Source: Trigonopsis variabilis
Lineage: Eukaryota; Ascomycota; Trigonopsidomycetes; Trigonopsidales; Trigonopsidaceae
NCBI GenBank assembly: GCA_003707065.3
Contig: PPXM03000004.1
Coordinates: forward strand, 558,001-622,000
Length of the DNA stretch: 64,000 nucleotides
Direction: 5' to 3'
Position 1 is the stretch's first letter. Each line of letters starts with the position of its first letter. The position numbers and the translations under genes are program-made. The notes under the pieces are model-generated. The model made no database searches. It had not been told where the DNA came from and saw only the letters and a program-made list of their open reading frames with translations. Below are positions 42,565 to 52,552 of the stretch, piece by piece.

Positions 42565-44316
42565 TTACCGGAGTCGGATTATACCCGCCGCCGTCAACAG
42601 TTGGATCTTCTTACGAATCTCGGGATTCTTCATGTGCTCGTTCAATCCAGCTGGATTATCTCGAGCTTGCTGGAGGATTGAGTTCATCACGGGGTCCTGC
42701 AGCGTTGCAACCACTTCGGGATCACGTGTTGCACGGTCCAACGTCTCCTGTTCGGTTTCACCCTCTCGAGGCTGGAATCGTGAATTCAACGTCTTGTAGT
42801 ACAGTTGCTCGATTTCCCCGGCATGTTTGCCTTCGGTATCATGTTTAGTTGCTTGGTCAAGCGTCTCAGAGACATTAGAAAACTGTCCCATGGCAAACAG
42901 ACAGTTGGCCTTTCTTATATATGCTTTGATAAACGACGGGTCAAGTTCGGTGGCCTCGTCGCAGTCCTTCACCGCCTCAGGGAAGGACAGCAGCTTCGCA
43001 TATGCCGCTGCACGGTTTGAGTAACCGCGAGGATCTTTCGGGGCACGCTTGATCATCTCAGAGTAGGCCTTGACCGCACCAGGCCAGTTACTCTCCTTGA
43101 ATAACTTGTTGCCTTCTTCTCGAGCTTCTCCAGCTTTTTCCGGGTCGATGTAGGCTTCATCCTGGGCTTTCTTCAGAGCCCTCTCCGCAGCACGGAGTTT
43201 AGACAGTACATCTGGAGTTCGGTGCTCAGTCAAAGACTTGTGGAAGGACTCGGTAGCCTTGCCGAGATCTCCAAGCTTCTGATAGGCAGTGCCCATCCGT
43301 GCAAAACTCTTTGCGATGATTTTATAGTCAGCTCGAGACTCTCTTCCTTTCTCCACAGCGTCAAGACATGTTTTGATACAATCTTCGAGATCGCCTTTCT
43401 CATACTGAGCAGCGGCTTTGTTGTTGAGGTAGGTTATATCAGCGTGTTTGGCATAGGCTTCCTCGTATTTTGCTATGGCTTCATCGAATTTACGAGCCTT
43501 ATAGAGCTTGTTACCTTCTGCTTTGATTTCTTCGCTTTCTGCCTTGGCTTTGTCTTCCTCTGACAAAGGCTCGGGCTCAGCCTTGGGCTCGGATTTGACG
43601 TCTTGTTCCTTCTTTGGTTCCGGTTTAGCATCAGGCATTGGGGTATCCTTCACTTCAGTAGTAGCATTGGGACCACCCGGGAATTGCATGTCTAGCCCGA
43701 GCAGGACAGAAAATACTTGTAGCATTCGAGGATCTTTGGTCATCAACTCTTGGGCCCTGGCAGGATTTTTTTGGATTTCTTGAAGTGTCTTCACAAATCC
43801 AGGGTCCTTCAGTAAGTTGGCAGTTTGAGGATTAGTGGCAAGCTTTCCCCACATGGAGTCATTAAACATCTCCTTTAGACCAAGATCCGGAGTAGTACCA
43901 TCAGCAGCCGCCTCACGCTCTATAGCATTGTGGACTTGAGAGAGTCCGGATTTTGCTTGGGCATTAGTTGGATCAAGTTTTAAAGCTTCTTCGTAGGCAT
44001 CCTTCGCACCGACTAAGTCGCCTTCGCCGAACAAAGCAGCGCCTTTTCGACCATAACCCTTTGCCCACGAAGGATTGATTCGAATGCAGTCCTCTGCATC
44101 TTTTAAAGCATTCTTGTAGTCTCGAATTGAAGCATACGAACCAGACCGGTTAGAATACAGGACGTGGTTCGGAGTCTCTGAGGCTTCTATCGCCTTAGTA
44201 AAGAAGTCAATTGCTTTTTGATAATCTTTAGCAGCAAATGCAGCATTTCCTTGCGCTTTAAACTACTCGTTAGCTCTATTTCTTAAGCATCAACTCACTT
44301 CTTCCGCGGATGTCAT
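42565..44316 (-). CDS. STI1: Hsp70/Hsp90 co-chaperone Sti1/HOP
   Basis: Adaptor passing clients from Hsp70 to Hsp90. Exons 44299-44316 (MTSAEE) and 42565-44262, separated by a 36-nt intron, give 571 residues (yeast 589). The order is TPR1 (from FKAQGNAAFAAKDYQKAI), DP1 (MFNDSMWGKLATNPQTANLL), a charged linker rich in Glu/Lys/Pro, TPR2A (EEIKAEGNKLYKARKFDEAI), TPR2B (AREEGNKLFKESNWPGAVKA) and C-terminal DP2 (MNSILQQARDNPAGLNEHMK). Clamp residues typical for binding EEVD tails are in place. Starts 145 bp from the divergent TMEM170 gene, with a CACGTG between. Confidence 0.96.
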
Positions 44317-44364
44317 GACGAGTGATGAAGGTTCCAGAAACCTTGTCATCTTGACCCAAATAAT

Positions 44365-44370
44365 CACGTG
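44365..44370. promoter_or_regulatory. CACGTG E-box in the STI1/TMEM170 divergent promoter
   Basis: Reads AATCACGTGATG, 48 bp from the STI1 ATG and 91 bp from the TMEM170 ATG, in a 144-bp shared promoter. Confidence 0.4.
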
Positions 44371-44460
44371 ATGCGCTACGCTAGAGCGTTACAATGAGGA
44401 TTGACTCTACTAGTCACGATCACCCAAGTGCTTTGGGAGTTCGAAGAGTGCAAGAGGGGA

Positions 44461-44880
44461 ATGAAATATATTTATGAATCCACAGTTCCTCTCGCTTACC
44501 GAACTCCTCCATTCCCTTCCTTGGTGTGGCCTTTGTCGACGAATAGTTATGTGACTCCTTACCTGTATTATATTGAGGATATCTGGAGGTTCACTCTCTG
44601 GTGGACAATGATTATATACGGGGTATTCAGTCTAGTGACAGGAGGCACTGCTGCTCTTATACATGGACGACCGAATGGAGCATTTCTGATTGTTTCTTCT
44701 TATTTGGCCATTGGCATGCTTGAAGCTTTTGTCAGTGGGTCCATTGTCGGCCTAATTTTGGCTGCAGTTTACAATGCTGGCCATTTCCAGATGTCTACTT
44801 GGATACCTTTTGTTTGGGCAGTTATACAGCAATTATTTGTGGTCATTACTTCTTATCCTGCTACTACTTCCTTCTTATAA
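44461..44880 (+). CDS. TMEM170-family membrane protein
   Basis: 139 residues beginning at the first in-frame ATG (MKYIYESTVPLAY). A polar N-terminus with PPFPSLVWP precedes YYIEDIWRFTLWWTMIIYG and two further hydrophobic helices (GAFLIVSSYLAIGMLEAFV, STWIPFVWAVIQQLFVVI). The IEDIWRFTLWWTM segment and three-helix layout match TMEM170, an ER/nuclear-envelope protein implicated in membrane sheet shape in animals; the fungal role is little known. The frame is open upstream to 44401 but without ATG. A 27-codon upstream frame from ATG 44394 overlaps this start in another frame. Single exon. Confidence 0.8.
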   Translation: MKYIYESTVPLAYRTPPFPSLVWPLSTNSYVTPYLYYIEDIWRFTLWWTMIIYGVFSLVTGGTAALIHGRPNGAFLIVSSYLAIGMLEAFVSGSIVGLILAAVYNAGHFQMSTWIPFVWAVIQQLFVVITSYPATTSFL

Positions 44881-44988
44881 AAAATTTTGGTAACTCTCTG
44901 CCTGATTATAGAACTTGGAACATCCTATTGCTGATGCTCGGATTTTAAACATAACACCGTATGGACGGTCTATATTTATTTTTCTACG

Positions 44989-45297
44989 ATGACTCGCAAG
45001 TCAAGAATTTACTATCCTGGGTTTGTTACAAGGCGTCTTCTGCGTTATTGCCTGATATATCCCATGCTATATTTCCTCCTTGCCATTATTCCTTATGGAG
45101 AGAGCTATCTGGGGATATCTCGTATAAACGATGTGGTGTAGCTCGACGTGGATCCCTGAGCCAGGGACGTCCACCATATCTGTGTATCCCAAAAGCCCGT
45201 GGAAGCCCTATTCAAAGTCAATTCCTCTGGCTACGAAACACCGGGTCCAGTGGAAACATTAACTCTTAACTTTGGGACCGAAATTATTCATGATTGA
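44989..45297 (+). CDS. Tentative small single-pass membrane protein, two exons
   Basis: Candidate gene without a known family. Exon 44989-45121 encodes MTRKSRIYYPGFVTRRLLRY followed by a hydrophobic segment (CLIYPMLYFLLAIIPYGE); the basic N-terminus suggests a cytosolic side. A GT-AG intron of 39 nt (45122-45160) in phase 1 would join exon 45161-45297, giving an 89-residue protein ending ETLTLNFGTEIIHD. Without splicing the first frame stops after 50 residues. Another frame (44961-45269, 102 codons) overlaps; its composition looks less protein-like. The branch site is weak, which lowers confidence. It lies 108 bp after the TMEM170 gene on the same strand. Confidence 0.4.
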
Positions 45298-46331
45298 TGA
45301 AATAAACAGAAGCTTTCCAGCTCGTGTACAGTAATGAATAAGAAATAGGAAAGCGTTTAAATAAAATGTTCATAACTCTGTATCCATTCCAGCTCTTATA
45401 AATTTCAATATTAATATGTCTCATAAGGTTAGTTTCTTACTTTCTGCAGGGAAGAAAAAACTGTTACAGCCACCCCCTAGCTGAATAAAAATTGCGCATG
45501 AAATAGTCTACGAAGACCTTCTTTGATGATAATTAAGCTATTCAAACACTATTCAAGCGTATTTCATAAAATAACTAGTAAAGTTACATTAATGCTGAAG
45601 CTTAGAGCAGTTGCCAAGAATTTTTTTGGCATTCTCGACCAAAATGAGAAAAAGTTTAAAACAATGGTTCAACTTGGATTCCTCTCTCAATACCAGCAAG
45701 ATAGTTGAAAAGGCATTAGATAAAAAGAAAAGCTACCAAGCCTACGTTGAACACGTAAAGTAACAAACCGTATCAGTGATTGTTCAGATTAGCCTTGGGT
45801 ACACGCCATCTATCTCCACCCATCTATCTCCTTTTTTACCCCTTTAGGTAACAACCGTTTTACGAAAAGCGCAAGTGACCAAGACAGATTTGATCTGGTG
45901 ATCTTATCTGTGTAATTCTCAAGCAAAAGAGTTAAAATCATAGCTTTATTAAAAAAAGCTTTGCATTGTCGGCCCTCTGGACGAGAATTCGAGATTGTTC
46001 TGTCCGATCTCGACCCATCCTTGCCTTTCGTTAATTTTCGAGTGAATCGATTTAAATTAGTGAATTCTGTTAATTTCCTGGCTTTTTCTCTAGTTATCTG
46101 AAAGGAATCGTGAAAGATACATCGGTCATTATAAGTTTTTCAGCGTTTTCGATCTTGAAGAAAACCGATCCCTCATAAAGTCTGCTCTCTTGCTTTTTGT
46201 GACTTATTCCAATAAAAATCTAGGTAAGTGATGGTCTAACATCCTGCAGAGACATGTGTATGCTTCCAGTCAAGTGAGTGGCTCGTGTTCTACTAAGCCA
46301 TGCACTATAAAACTCTCTGTCTTGAAAAAGT
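45298..46331. other. Long upstream region of HMG-CoA reductase
   Basis: Gap of 1034 bp without a supported gene. Near the 3' end are a GTAAGT...CTAAC...GCAG sequence (46224-46249; 26 nt, or 46 nt to the next AG) that could be a leader intron, and two short upstream frames. A TATAAAA at 46306-46312 lies very close to the start codon. Confidence 0.55.
46254..46277 (+). promoter_or_regulatory. Upstream ORF 1 before HMG-CoA reductase
   Basis: ATG with seven codons (MCMLPVK) and TGA, 55 bp before the main ATG. It acts only if the mRNA begins upstream of it. Confidence 0.35.
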
Positions 46332-46335
46332 ATGA
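46300..46335 (+). promoter_or_regulatory. Upstream ORF 2 overlapping the HMG-CoA reductase start
   Basis: Eleven codons ([11 protein letters not shown]) ending in a TGA that overlaps the main ATG as ATGA. If transcribed, it could reduce or couple initiation at 46332; a second in-frame ATG at 46353 could then serve. Confidence 0.4.
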
Positions 46336-49286
46336 ATAATCTAACAGTAAGGATGTCGATCGTTAGTTCAGCTTTAACTTCCGTATCCAAGAAATGTGCG
46401 CTGAATCCAATTAGTACCATTGTCCTGGCTTCTTTATTGGCTTCGTACTCTTATCTTGTCCTTGTCTCATCTTCGTTTGGATCTCTGGACATGTTGCAGC
46501 CTGTTCATTTTGTGAAGTCTTCTTTACCTGGTTCCTCATGGAAGCAATTGGAGGATCTTCCGAAATATTCAACTAAGCATCTGATTTTGCTTCAACTTCA
46601 ATTCGATGACCTTTCCTATAACGCTCCTGTCATTGATGGATGCACGTGGACAAATTCAAGCCATGAATGTAATATAGGTCTTGATCCGGAAGAAGTTAAA
46701 CCGTGGATTCATAATCATAGCCAGTTTTCAAGAGCGGACTCGAACTCGGACTCTGATACTTCTTCTTCATTCAAGTGGATCCTCAAGCCAACTTACAGAG
46801 ATTTTTCTTGGCGAGAATGGATTAGAGCCTCTTTTTATCGATTCGTTTCAGTGCTCCAGGGAACTGAAACGTTTGATATCGTCCTTATGGCTGTAGCTTA
46901 TGTTCTCATGAACGGTGCTGTGATTTCAATGTTTATTTCAATGCGCCGTCTTGGGTCTAACTTCTGGCTTGCTACTACTAGTATCATCTCGTCTTCGATG
47001 GCTCTTTTGATGGCCATAGCTACTGCAGGAGCATTAGGAGTCCACTGCAATATCATCATGCTTTCTGAAGGTTTACCATTCTTGGTGGTTATCATAGGAT
47101 TTGATCGTCCCTTACTATTCACGAAGGCTGCATTAGAGAAGCCCGTTCCTTCGCGACTAAATGTTCCTGATGCTGCGTCAAAGGTCGGAACAAAGATACT
47201 CACTTCTTATGCATTTGAGATCTCATTGCTTTTCTTGGCATTTCTTACTAGATTCGAAGGTCTATCCCAATTTGCCTTTGTTGCTGTCTTACTTCTCGCT
47301 TATGACGCTCTTTTACTCTTTACTTTTTACTCAGCGGTTCTCGCTGTCAAACTGGAGATTACTAGAATTAAGCGTCACATCACCCTCCAAAATACTCTTG
47401 AAGAAGACGGTGTCTCTACAACTGTTGCTGAGAGTGTGGCTGCTTCATCTGAGCAATCAAAGCAAGATGATTATTTGGGACTATCTATCCAACGTTCCGG
47501 TGTTGGAATGTTCAAAATTCTTTTAATTGCTGGACTGGTCTGTATGAGTGTCTTTAATGTGTCTTCTGGACAATTCGAGCATCGATCCCCCGTTATCACT
47601 CCCTCGACAGCCATATCCTTGATTCAGAAAACTGGAATGACAAACTATTCGGATACAGTCATTACCATCCTTCCTCCACTTCATTATGAGCTAGTCCCTG
47701 AAGCGACACCTCTAGAAAATGCCGTATTTGACTTCTTGGAGAAATGGACCCAGACTGTCGGTGATCCATTGCTTTCAAAATGGATTGTTCTTGGTCTTGC
47801 TGCTAGCTTGGCCTTGAATGCTTTTATGTTGGGAATGACTGGAGTCTTTGGTCCTACTGAGCGTCTCACCCCTAAACAAATAGAAAAACCGTCCTTAATT
47901 GAGCAGAAAGACGATGAGAGCGATGAAGGAATCGTTATTAGTGCTCAACGGGCTCGGTCTTTGGACGAATGCGCGTCCTTGATGAAAGCAGGCAAAACTC
48001 ATACTCTGTCTGATGAAGAAGTACTGCAGCTAACCAGATCAGGAAAGCTTCCACTTTACTCACTAGAAAAGCAATTGAAAGATTATACTCGAGCGGTTGT
48101 CATTCGTCGTCAGATGATTGTTGGCGCATCTGGAGATTTGGGCAAATCTAAGCTTCCCTATTCAGGATATGACTTTGGGCGAGTGTTTGGAGCTTGCTGT
48201 GAAAATGTGGTTGGATACTTGCCCTTACCTGTTGGGGTTGCAGGTCCTGTAGTCATCGACGGAGAGGAGATTTACATTCCTATGGCGACGACCGAGGGCT
48301 GCCTGGTAGCTTCCACGATGAGAGGATGTAAAGCTATAAATGCTGGCGGGGGTATGGTGACTGTCCTCACGCAAGATGGGATGACTCGAGGACCTTGTGT
48401 ATCATTTCCTACTTTGACTCAGGCTGGACAAGCCAAGGCGTGGCTGGATTCTGACGAGGGCCAACGAGCGATGAAGAAAGCTTTTGAGAGTACTTCACGT
48501 TTTGCACGAGTGGTGTCCATTAAGACGGCAATTGCTGGCACTAATCTGTACATTCGGTTCCGAACTACGACCGGAGATGCCATGGGCATGAATATGATCT
48601 CTAAAGGAGTTGAAAAAGCTTTGCAGTACATGGGAGAGAACGTGTTTTCCGAGATGAGGGTTATATCAGTTTCTGGAAATTACTGTACCGATAAGAAAGC
48701 GTCTGCGATCAACTGGATTGAAGGCCGAGGTAAGAGTGTCGTTGCTGAGGCAATCATTCCAGCTGATATTGTGAAAAGTGTCCTTAAGAGTGATGTGGAT
48801 GCGCTGGTCGAACTCAATATAAATAAAAATCTTGTTGGATCTGCTATGGCTGGTGCCTTGGGAGGATTCAATGCCCACGCTGCCAATCTGGTGACTGCCA
48901 TCTTCCTGGCAACTGGACAAGATCCAGCGCAGAATGTGGAAAGCAGTAATTGTATTACTCTAATGAAGAACTTGAATGGCAATCTCCAGATATCTGTATC
49001 GATGCCTTCGATTGAGGTTGGCACCATTGGGGGAGGCACTGTTCTCGAACCTCAAGGGGCCATGTTGGATCTTATTGGCGTCCGAGGTGCCCATCCCACT
49101 GTCCCAGGAGACAATGCACGACGACTAGCTCGTGTTGTCGCTGCCGGAGTTTTAGCTGCTGAACTGTCTCTGTGTGCTGCACTTGCAGCCGGACACCTTG
49201 TCCAGAGTCATATGCAGCACAATCGAGGAAATGCTGCAGATACAAAACGGCTGCAAGAGGGTGCAAAAGCAGTGTGTCTGAAATGA
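46332..49286 (+). CDS. HMG1: 3-hydroxy-3-methylglutaryl-CoA reductase
   Basis: Rate-setting enzyme of the mevalonate/ergosterol pathway in the ER. 984 residues, single exon. The N-terminal half is membrane-embedded: a first helix after [20 protein letters not shown], a lumenal loop, then a sterol-sensing-domain-like block of helices (about 185-350) and a further helix near 490. The catalytic half begins around residue 560, with [40 protein letters not shown], the NADPH motif [23 protein letters not shown] and the catalytic His in [15 protein letters not shown]. All key residues are present. The chosen ATG gives MNNLTVRMS; Met8 is an alternative. It converges with the RidA gene, 80 bp away. 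Confidence 0.97.
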   Translation: MNNLTVRMSIVSSALTSVSKKCALNPISTIVLASLLASYSYLVLVSSSFGSLDMLQPVHFVKSSLPGSSWKQLEDLPKYSTKHLILLQLQFDDLSYNAPVIDGCTWTNSSHECNIGLDPEEVKPWIHNHSQFSRADSNSDSDTSSSFKWILKPTYRDFSWREWIRASFYRFVSVLQGTETFDIVLMAVAYVLMNGAVISMFISMRRLGSNFWLATTSIISSSMALLMAIATAGALGVHCNIIMLSEGLPFLVVIIGFDRPLLFTKAALEKPVPSRLNVPDAASKVGTKILTSYAFEISLLFLAFLTRFEGLSQFAFVAVLLLAYDALLLFTFYSAVLAVKLEITRIKRHITLQNTLEEDGVSTTVAESVAASSEQSKQDDYLGLSIQRSGVGMFKILLIAGLVCMSVFNVSSGQFEHRSPVITPSTAISLIQKTGMTNYSDTVITILPPLHYELVPEATPLENAVFDFLEKWTQTVGDPLLSKWIVLGLAASLALNAFMLGMTGVFGPTERLTPKQIEKPSLIEQKDDESDEGIVISAQRARSLDECASLMKAGKTHTLSDEEVLQLTRSGKLPLYSLEKQLKDYTRAVVIRRQMIVGASGDLGKSKLPYSGYDFGRVFGACCENVVGYLPLPVGVAGPVVIDGEEIYIPMATTEGCLVASTMRGCKAINAGGGMVTVLTQDGMTRGPCVSFPTLTQAGQAKAWLDSDEGQRAMKKAFESTSRFARVVSIKTAIAGTNLYIRFRTTTGDAMGMNMISKGVEKALQYMGENVFSEMRVISVSGNYCTDKKASAINWIEGRGKSVVAEAIIPADIVKSVLKSDVDALVELNINKNLVGSAMAGALGGFNAHAANLVTAIFLATGQDPAQNVESSNCITLMKNLNGNLQISVSMPSIEVGTIGGGTVLEPQGAMLDLIGVRGAHPTVPGDNARRLARVVAAGVLAAELSLCAALAAGHLVQSHMQHNRGNAADTKRLQEGAKAVCLK

Positions 49287-49366
49287 AAGTGTTCTACATA
49301 TCAAATCCTGTATACTGAACGACATAGCGTGTCGGTGCTTTTTTTCTTTTTTCACGTACATTTGAC

Positions 49367-49750
49367 TTAATTTGCGACTGCAATACATTCAAGCTCAAAG
49401 AGAACCTTATCACTAGGGAAGCCAACCACAAAGCAGGCCCTGCCTGGCTTTTGGGGGAAGTATTCGGCATAAACTTTGTTCATAGCAGCGTAGTCGGAGC
49501 CGTTTTTAAGGTAGAGGATGACCTTGACAACCCTCGTGATTGACGAGCCAGCTGCTTTCAAGGCAGCATCCATGTTCTTGAATGCCAACTCGGCCTGTTT
49601 TTCAATAGTGTCTGGAAGATTTCCCTCTTTGTCAAATCCTACGAGGCCGCAGGTGTAGACCATGTTATCAACTTTGTAGGCAGCAGAGATAGGAACTGAT
49701 GACTCGGCAAAGCCTGCATCAGGGAAAGAGATTGCTTGTAGGGACGACAT
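49367..49750 (-). CDS. RidA/YjgF family enamine/imine deaminase (Hmf1/Mmf1-like)
   Basis: 127-residue single-exon protein of the Rid family, a trimer that hydrolyses reactive 2-aminoacrylate-type enamines. Signatures are SAAYKVDNMVYTCGLVGFD, QAELAFKNMDAALKAAGSS, VVKVILYLKNGSDYAAMNKV, and the C-terminal GRACFVVGFPSDKVLFELEC containing the conserved Arg (here in KPGRACF) and Glu. There is no clear mitochondrial leader, so the cytosolic Hmf1 type is more likely than Mmf1. Tail-to-tail with HMG-CoA reductase. Confidence 0.93.
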   Translation of the reverse strand: MSSLQAISFPDAGFAESSVPISAAYKVDNMVYTCGLVGFDKEGNLPDTIEKQAELAFKNMDAALKAAGSSITRVVKVILYLKNGSDYAAMNKVYAEYFPQKPGRACFVVGFPSDKVLFELECIAVAN

Positions 49751-51363
49751 GTTAGAGGTACAATAATCGTCGATTTGGACGACTTAAATAGCCATCGGAC
49801 CATCCGACCGTATCAACGGCAATCGGAGATACCGTTCTAACGAATCGAAACGTCAAGTTTAAGAGACAAAGCAGAGACCTTTGTAGCCCCAGTGGATCTT
49901 CAGTTCAATAAGGAGCTCTTTCTGGATAGAGCTCGTGGCACGTGGCATTAACGATCCACTTAGCGTATGAAGCAGTTCGAGAAACTCGCAGCTAACACGT
50001 AAAAGGAATCTACACTGAAGCATAAGCGATAGACCCCCAGTTGACAATATGAAGGAATTTAAGTATAGCTCCGCTACTATCTATAGACGAACGGATGACA
50101 TCGAAGTCAGTACTTCACAATGGTCATTATCGTAGATACGTTGTCATGGTAATTATCCGATAGTTATTATAAGCACTGATGCTTCTACTCTCAGAAGGGA
50201 GCCTCTAAGGTTCTATGGGGACCAAGATTATGACTGGTCTGCTTAAGAATCAAATATCGGCGATTGCGACGGCTTCACAGCGGGATTAGACAAACCTTGA
50301 TTGTAGCGAACAGAAGAAAAGTGCTCCGTGTTTTTTTCCTCTCATGGGCCTCGCTGGGTAAGATCCAAAACACGATTATCAGAAAGGAAAGAAGACATTA
50401 GAGACCATACTCGAGAAGCGTAAACTTGAGAGCTCCACTTGAAAGGCGACATATATCCTTCATTGGTTCGTAGTTAATAGTTGATGTGCTGGAAAAGAAC
50501 GCTGAGTGAGTAGCTTTTCAGCCTCCTGGAAGATCCAAAGCTGAGTATTCCACATGATCAAGTGCAAACCGAGGTCTCGTATTAGCCGATCAGCACCAAG
50601 ACTTAGCGAGAACTTGAGAGCGACGGCACCGAGGACATTACCAACTTTATGAACTGTCTCCAATTAACTTGATTATTTCGTGACTCCTGGCACACCGTTC
50701 ATTACTGCTCATAGAACTTAGAAGAGTGAATTAACCTTCAAACTCGCGTCAGGCAGAAAGTAGGGAAGATTAATCAGCAAGACTGTTTCAGTGAGAGTAT
50801 CAAAACGTCCAACCTACTATTGTCATACTACGATATTTCCAACAGTTTGAACAAGAGCTACAAAAAATCAGCGTCTATCTGATAACGGTTTAGGGAGGTC
50901 CAAGTGGATGAGTGATTTGGACAGATGTCTAGTCGAAGAGCTCGAGAGGGCATCGTAGCTGATCACATGGAGCTTGTATCACAGTGTGTATGTGATATAC
51001 AGAGAGAATGAGGAACATCTCACAGGTGACATCTCTGTTAGAGTATTATCCATCTTTATCTTATCGGTCTGCTGAGCTAAGGAAAGTAGAATAAATAGAT
51101 CTCCAAGAATCAGTAGACTAGGTCACATTAGATGCCGTATAGAATGATGTCATTTCGAATATCTAGTTTATAATACACTTATCCCTATAGCTTTAGTCCG
51201 AGTCACAGTTCTAAGGGAAAGCACGATTGATTTAATTTTAGGGCGATATCCGGAAATACAGTTCGGAGGAGAAGGGATTTCGGCGATACCACGTAAGCAT
51301 GTTACTACTTTTAATCAATCCGTAACCCTGTTTCTCGTCACATCAGATTTACCGAAGATACTC
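49751..51363. other. Large divergent gap RidA-short-chain dehydrogenase
   Basis: Gap of 1613 bp with CACGTG at 49939-49944. No coding sequence of note, no RNA gene and no repeat. A GTAAGC...ACATCAG segment just upstream of the dehydrogenase (51293-51346) could be a leader intron. Confidence 0.55.
49939..49944. promoter_or_regulatory. CACGTG E-box
   Basis: Reads TGGCACGTGGCA, 189 bp before the RidA start codon; motif evidence only. Confidence 0.3.
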
Positions 51364-52341
51364 ATGAAACTATTCGGCCCTTTTCCAGGAATAAGACAAC
51401 TTTGTCCACCAGCTCCTACCTGGAGCCCCGAAAGAGATTGCCCATCTCTTGAAGGTAAGGTCTTTCTCGTGACTGGGGCGAATGCTGGAATTGGGAAGGA
51501 GACGGCAAAGCAATTACTACTCAAAGGGGGAAAGGTTTACCTTGCCTGTCGAAGTGAAAGCAAAGGGAAGGCTGCCATAGAGGAACTTAAGCAGATCACG
51601 GGAAAAGAAGGTATCTTCCATGAGCTTGATTTATCGTCTTTGGCTTCCATCAAACAGAGTGCTGAGGCTTTCTTACAGCGAGAAAGTCGCTTAGATGTCT
51701 TAATTCTCAACGCAGGAGTTATGCTCTTTCAAGCAGCTCTTGGGAATGATGATATCACTAAAGATGGATATGATCTGCAATTCGGAGTCAATGTCATCGG
51801 TCATTATCTATTTGCTACTCTATTGATTCCACGATTATTGGATACTTATAAAGCTACTGGTGTTCCTTCACGACTTGTTACCTTGTCTTCTTCGGCAAGT
51901 ATATTATTTGGTGATCGCAAGATCGACTATGACACCGTTACAGATACTCCTCATCGTCACGAGACTCGTCGCATGACTCTGTATTTCCAATCCAAGTTCG
52001 CTGACGCATTGATGGGCTACCATTGGTCTAAGCAGTACGGGCCTTCAAAGGGACTAATTTCCGTCTTTCTTGATCCCGGAAATATTGAGACTGATCTTCA
52101 ACGCTATATAAATCCTATTGGTAAACTGGTTCTTAGAGCTCTCCTCTATCCTGTCAAGTTTGGTGCTCTTTCATCCCTTTATGCTGCCACGGTCGAGGAG
52201 AAGAGCGCCGAGACTCTTAATGGTAAATACTTGGTTCCTTGGGCAAGAGTCGGTGAGCCTAATCCTCGAATTTACGACAAAGAAGAGGAAGATAAACTTA
52301 TCGAGTTCCTCGATAAACAGATAGCATCTTATGTTGAATAA
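51364..52341 (+). CDS. Short-chain dehydrogenase/reductase (retinol-dehydrogenase-like)
   Basis: NAD(P)-dependent oxidoreductase of the SDR superfamily, 325 residues, single exon. The Rossmann motif is VTGANAGIGKETAKQ, followed by YLACRSESKGKAAIEEL (an Arg after the second strand favours NADPH), LNAGVM, the Ser of LVTLSSSAS and the catalytic YFQSK. After the active site come FLDPGNIETDLQRY and a hydrophobic stretch. It resembles fungal relatives of WW-domain oxidoreductase and retinol dehydrogenases acting on lipids or carbonyl compounds. Substrate cannot be read from sequence. A convergent aquaporin gene begins 211 bp downstream. Confidence 0.9.
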   Translation: MKLFGPFPGIRQLCPPAPTWSPERDCPSLEGKVFLVTGANAGIGKETAKQLLLKGGKVYLACRSESKGKAAIEELKQITGKEGIFHELDLSSLASIKQSAEAFLQRESRLDVLILNAGVMLFQAALGNDDITKDGYDLQFGVNVIGHYLFATLLIPRLLDTYKATGVPSRLVTLSSSASILFGDRKIDYDTVTDTPHRHETRRMTLYFQSKFADALMGYHWSKQYGPSKGLISVFLDPGNIETDLQRYINPIGKLVLRALLYPVKFGALSSLYAATVEEKSAETLNGKYLVPWARVGEPNPRIYDKEEEDKLIEFLDKQIASYVE

Positions 52342-52552
52342 GATATTATCTCGATTAGCAGTACAGATAGGGGTTAAAGGCACATGAAATAAGTGAGCAT
52401 TCTACGTAAGGAATAGAATAAATAGAATAGATATTCAGTAGCAGGTAATTTTAAAATAAATTATATTAATATTAGTCATATCCAAAGTATTATTGAAGTG
52501 CTTATTCGTTATATGATCGGCATAGAAGGTAAATGAAGGGCCATTTGACCAT

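Noticed and set aside
46224-46249. 26-nt GT-AG intron in the HMG-CoA reductase leader
   Set aside because: Shorter than any supported intron here; a 46-nt version to the next AG is possible but unproven, so it is not annotated as a feature.
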